NCBI GenBank assembly: GCA_963697705.1
Contig: CAVOPA010000003.1
Span: 1,111,954 to 1,175,953 of the forward strand
Direction: 5' to 3'
DNA length: 64,000 nucleotides
Source: CAVUCH01 sp963697705
GTDB lineage: Bacteria > Acidobacteriota > Vicinamibacteria > Vicinamibacterales > JAENWD01
The translations under genes and the position numbers were made by a program. Below, piece by piece: positions 60,658 to 64,000 of the stretch; positions within the stretch are counted from its first letter, which is position 1, and each line of letters starts with the position of its first letter. The notes under the pieces were generated by a model. It did no database searches. It was not told the DNA's origin and saw nothing but the letters and a program-made list of their open reading frames with translations.

Positions 60658-63600
60658 TGGCTGACACCTACGGCGCCGCCGGCCGGATCGCGGCGGCGTT
60701 CATCCACTCAAAGCTGACGCCGCTCTTCATCGTGGCTTCGATGGCGCTTGGCGCCGTGGCCGTGCTGGCGCTGCCGCGCGAAGAGGAACCTCAGATCATC
60801 GTGCCGATGGTCGACGTGTTCGTCGAGATGCCGGGGGCGACACCGGCCGACGTCGAACAGCGGGTGACGCGTCCATTGGAGCAACTGCTCTGGGAGGTGC
60901 CCGGGGTGGAGTACGTCTACTCGACCTCGAGTCCCGGACAGTCGATGGTCGTTGTCCGATTCACGGTAAACGAGCCGCAGGAAGCCGCGCTCGTTCGCCT
61001 CAATCAAAAACTGGCCGCCCATGCGGATCGCATCCCACCCGGCGTCATCGGACCCATCGTCAAGCCGCGCTCGATCGACGATGTGCCGATTCTTGCGGTC
61101 ACCGTGTGGTCGGCGCGCTACGGTGACGATCAGCTGCGATCGCTCGCCGTTCAACTGCGAGACGCGATCGCCGAGGTCACCGACGTGTCGGAGGTGACCA
61201 TCATCGGCGGGCGCCCACGGCAGGTTCGCGTGGATATCGACCCCGCGAGGCTGTCGGCCTACGATCTCGATCCGCTGTCGATTCAGCAGGCGATCGCGCG
61301 CAGCAACGTGCGTGGCACCGCGTCGGGCCCCGTTGCGGGCGGTGTGGTGGCTGGCCTCGAGACGGGAAATCGCCTGCGCACCGCCGATGACCTGCGCAAC
61401 ACCGTCGTGACCTCCGGACGCGGGCGCCCCGTATTGGTGCGCGATGTGGCGGACGTGGTCGACGGGGACGCCGAGCCGACGGCGTATGTCACCTTCCAGT
61501 CGAAGTCGTCCGGCGCGCACCCGGCCGTCACCGTTGCGGTCGCAAAACGGAAGGGCACCAATGCCACCGACGTCGCCCACCGCGTGGTTGAAAAGCTCGA
61601 CACGCTGAAGGGATCGCTCGTGCCATCAGACGTGCACCTCACGATCACCCGCGACTATGGTGAGACCGCGGCCGACAAGAGCAACGAGTTGCTGTGGCAC
61701 ATGCTGCTCGCTGTGCTCTCGGTCTCGGCGCTGATCTGGCTGTTCCTTGGCCGGCGCGAAGCGGCCGTCGTGCTGATCGCCATTCCGGTCACGCTCGCGC
61801 TCACGCTCTTCATGTTCTTTCTCTATGGCTACACCCTGAACCGCATCACGCTCTTCGCCCTGATCTTTTCCGTCGGCATCCTCGTGGACGATGCCATCGT
61901 CGTGGTGGAGAACATCGTCCGCCATGCGCGGATGGGTGGCAATGAGCGAGGCGGGCTCGCCGCAATCGCGATTCGCGCCGTTGACGAAGTGGGTAACCCA
62001 ACGGTGCTCGCGACACTCGCGGTCGTGGCGGCGATCCTGCCGATGGCGTTCGTCCGCGGCCTGTCGGGCCCCTACATGCGGCCGATTCCAGTGGGCGCGT
62101 CAGCGGCGATGGTCTTTTCGCTGGTGGTCGCCTTCGTCGTGACGCCGTGGGCTGCGGTCCGGCTGCTCAGGCCCTCCGCGCAGAATCACGGCGCAGAAGA
62201 TCTGATGACACGCCTCTATCGCGGCGTCATGGGACCGCTCATTGCCAGCAGCAGGAGGCGCGCCATCTTCCTGGCGGGCGTGGCGGCTCTATTGCTGGCG
62301 GCCGTCGCGCTCGTCCCGCTCGAACTGGTGACGATGAAGATGATGCCGTTCGACAACAAGAGCGAGTTCCAGGTCATGATCGACATGCCCGAGGGCACGG
62401 CGCTCGAGACGACGGCGCGCGTGGCGTCGGCATTGGCCTCGGCCACTCTGGACGATGAGACGGTGGTCAACGTCCAGCAGTACGTGGGCACGTCGGCTCC
62501 CTACAACTTCAACGGCCTCGTGCGGCACTACTTTCTCAGGCGTGCGCCGCACCTCGCGGATCTGCAGGTCAACCTCGTGCCGAAGGGCGAGCGCTCGGCG
62601 CAGAGCCACGAGGTGGCCGGACGCGTGCGCGAGCGGCTGATGCCAATCGCAAAGCAGTTCGGTGCCACCATCCAGGTGGCGGAAGTGCCGCCGGGCCCGC
62701 CCGCGCTGCAAACCCTCGTCGCGGAAGTCTATGGTCCCGATCCGGCACGGCGGATGGCCGTGGCCGCGCAAATCAAGTCGGTCTTCGAGCAGACCCCCGG
62801 CGTGGTCGACACCGACTGGTATGTCGAAGATCCGCACGCGAAAATCACGCTGGCCGTCGATGGCGAAAAAGCCGCGGCTGCAGGCCTGTCGCCGCGGGCC
62901 GTGGCGGCGGTCGTGCGGATGGGCGGCTCGGGAGAATCGGCCGGCCTGCTGCACGACGAACGAGCGCGCGAGGACGTGCCGATTGTGATCCGCCTCCCCC
63001 GTGACGAGCGTAGCCTCGAGGCCGTCCAGTCGATCCGGCTTCGCGGCACCAGGCTCGTGGCCGTGGGCGAGCTCACGACCGCAGTGACCACGCAGGAAGG
63101 GGCAAGCCTGTATCACAAGAACCTGCAGGCGGTGACGTACGTCACCGGCGACCTCGCAGGAAAGAACGGGAGCCCGGTCTACGCCATCCTCCAGATGAAC
63201 AAGCGGATCAAGCGGCTCTCTTTGCCAGAGGGCTATGCCCTCGAGGTCTTCAACGCGGTCCAGCCGTTCGATACCTCGCGCTACGCGATGAAGTGGGACG
63301 GCGAGTGGCACCTCACGATCGAGGTGTTCCGCGACCTCGGCCTCGCGTTTGCGGCAGTGCTCGTGCTGATCTACGTGCTGGTGGTCGGCTGGTTCCAGTC
63401 GTTCAAGACGCCGCTCCTGATCATGGCCGCCATCCCGTTCTCGCTGGTCGGCATCCTGCCGGCGCACGCGGCGATGGGCGCGTTCTTCACGGCCACGTCG
63501 ATGATCGGGTTCATCGCCGGTGCGGGCATCGTGGTGCGCAATTCGATCATCCTGGTGGACTTCATCGAGCTGCGCTTGCGCCAAGGCCTTCCTCTCGAGC

Positions 63601-63926
63601 AGGCCGTCGTCGACGCCGGCGCCGTGCGGTTCCGCCCCATGGCCCTCACCGCCGCCGCCATGATCGTCGGCGCGGCGGTCATCCTGTTCGACCCGATTTT
63701 CCAGGGCCTGGCGATTTCGCTGATGGCCGGCGAAGTGGCCTCGCTCCTGCTCTCGCGCATGGCCGTGCCCGTCCTCTACTACATGGCGAAGCGCCACGAG
63801 CGTAGCGAACCGGTGACCGACGGAGGCACCGATGGAGGCCGCGGCATGACCTGTGCCTGCCAATACTCCCGTTCTTGTTGTCCCAGGAGATTTACCGACC
63901 CATACCGATTCGAATGGTGCGATTAG
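60657..63926 (+). CDS. RND efflux transporter (AcrB/MdtB-like inner-membrane pump, copy B)
   Basis: 1089 residues from ATG 60657, overlapping the adaptor's stop by one base. Full RND architecture with 12 predicted membrane spans. Features include: PLFIVASMALGAVAVLALPR; the porter-domain motif FVEMPGATPADVEQRVTRPL with EQLLWEVPGVEYVYS; IAIPVTLALTLFMFFLYGYT with LNRITLFALIFSVGILVDDA IV (TM4, the proton-relay Asp pair); FVRGLSGPYMRPIPVGASAA; and in the second half GFIAGAGIVVRNSIILVDFI ELRL. This is the heavy-metal/HAE-1 borderline type often paired with HlyD adaptors in Acidobacteria. The C-terminal 30 residues (GGTDGGRGMTCACQYSRSCC) are unusual for the family and may be read-through of a lost stop. 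Confidence 0.85.
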   Translation: MADTYGAAGRIAAAFIHSKLTPLFIVASMALGAVAVLALPREEEPQIIVPMVDVFVEMPGATPADVEQRVTRPLEQLLWEVPGVEYVYSTSSPGQSMVVVRFTVNEPQEAALVRLNQKLAAHADRIPPGVIGPIVKPRSIDDVPILAVTVWSARYGDDQLRSLAVQLRDAIAEVTDVSEVTIIGGRPRQVRVDIDPARLSAYDLDPLSIQQAIARSNVRGTASGPVAGGVVAGLETGNRLRTADDLRNTVVTSGRGRPVLVRDVADVVDGDAEPTAYVTFQSKSSGAHPAVTVAVAKRKGTNATDVAHRVVEKLDTLKGSLVPSDVHLTITRDYGETAADKSNELLWHMLLAVLSVSALIWLFLGRREAAVVLIAIPVTLALTLFMFFLYGYTLNRITLFALIFSVGILVDDAIVVVENIVRHARMGGNERGGLAAIAIRAVDEVGNPTVLATLAVVAAILPMAFVRGLSGPYMRPIPVGASAAMVFSLVVAFVVTPWAAVRLLRPSAQNHGAEDLMTRLYRGVMGPLIASSRRRAIFLAGVAALLLAAVALVPLELVTMKMMPFDNKSEFQVMIDMPEGTALETTARVASALASATLDDETVVNVQQYVGTSAPYNFNGLVRHYFLRRAPHLADLQVNLVPKGERSAQSHEVAGRVRERLMPIAKQFGATIQVAEVPPGPPALQTLVAEVYGPDPARRMAVAAQIKSVFEQTPGVVDTDWYVEDPHAKITLAVDGEKAAAAGLSPRAVAAVVRMGGSGESAGLLHDERAREDVPIVIRLPRDERSLEAVQSIRLRGTRLVAVGELTTAVTTQEGASLYHKNLQAVTYVTGDLAGKNGSPVYAILQMNKRIKRLSLPEGYALEVFNAVQPFDTSRYAMKWDGEWHLTIEVFRDLGLAFAAVLVLIYVLVVGWFQSFKTPLLIMAAIPFSLVGILPAHAAMGAFFTATSMIGFIAGAGIVVRNSIILVDFIELRLRQGLPLEQAVVDAGAVRFRPMALTAAAMIVGAAVILFDPIFQGLAISLMAGEVASLLLSRMAVPVLYYMAKRHERSEPVTDGGTDGGRGMTCACQYSRSCCPRRFTDPYRFEWCD

Positions 63927-64000
63927 GAGACGACGCGGAAGGGTGGGGCGACGTCGGTATGGAGTGGATCGCGAACGGATGACCAAGTGCGAGCTCGTTG

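Noticed and set aside
62289..63986. A 565-codon minus-strand frame opposite the RND pump
   Set aside because: Low complexity His/Arg/Gly, no domain; the pump on the plus strand is unambiguous.

Overview
The window is about 64 kb of GC-rich bacterial DNA. The gene families point to an acidobacterium, most likely of the Vicinamibacteria type (inference). It has a full-length ADOP-type macrolide-export-like permease (21539-24160) plus three ADOP fragments. It also has an Oar-like TonB receptor with an N-terminal carboxypeptidase-regulatory domain, a sulfatase-superfamily/TPR lipoprotein, a BACON-domain lipoprotein, many Tat-exported glycosidases, and DinB and winged-helix proteins typical of that phylum. 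I see no tRNA, rRNA, CRISPR array or transposase gene.

Layout. 1-5 kb: the 5' end of an ADOP permease, a frameshifted BACON lipoprotein, a methyltransferase/winged-helix pair and a pirin that ends in a heptad tandem repeat. 5-10 kb: an aldo/keto reductase, a phytol-kinase-like membrane protein and a large secreted metzincin-like metalloprotease. 10-18 kb: a frameshifted hybrid sensor kinase, a small secreted protein, a tightly coupled radical-SAM / aminotransferase / VTT membrane protein operon, and a beta-propeller protein. 18-24 kb: a two-gene operon with one base between its genes, pairing a multidomain nucleotide-sensor-like protein (deoxyribohydrolase/TIR-like, helical repeats, SLOG-like) with a patatin phospholipase, divergent from an ADOP permease with paired palindromes between them. 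This operon is the best candidate for an undescribed conflict or stress system. 24-30 kb: a membrane protein with an uncharacterised C-terminal domain, a VOC protein, a FEN-type nuclease, an acetyltransferase and an Asp/Glu racemase relative, with hairpin repeats between genes.

30-58 kb is rich in carbohydrate genes: GH127-type beta-L-arabinofuranosidase, alditol-oxidase-like flavoprotein, sulfatase-superfamily TPR lipoprotein, TonB receptor (with a promoter overlapped by a GntR/FadR-like operator), a GH42-like glycosidase, a GH51-type alpha-L-arabinofuranosidase, a periplasmic sugar-binding protein and an FGGY kinase. Together they suggest scavenging of arabinose-containing plant polymers. 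Between 43.2 and 48.6 kb lies a graveyard of broken genes.

49-64 kb holds two related copies of an AraC / TolC / membrane-fusion / RND efflux locus. Copy A (48.7-51.3 kb) keeps AraC and TolC but its membrane-fusion gene stops after 20 codons. Copy B (59.1-63.9 kb) keeps the membrane-fusion and RND genes but only scraps of AraC and TolC. A sortase, a glycine-zipper lipoprotein and two ADOP C-terminal scraps lie between them. Several otherwise well-conserved genes carry single-base frameshifts. I cannot tell from sequence alone whether these are real or draft-assembly errors.
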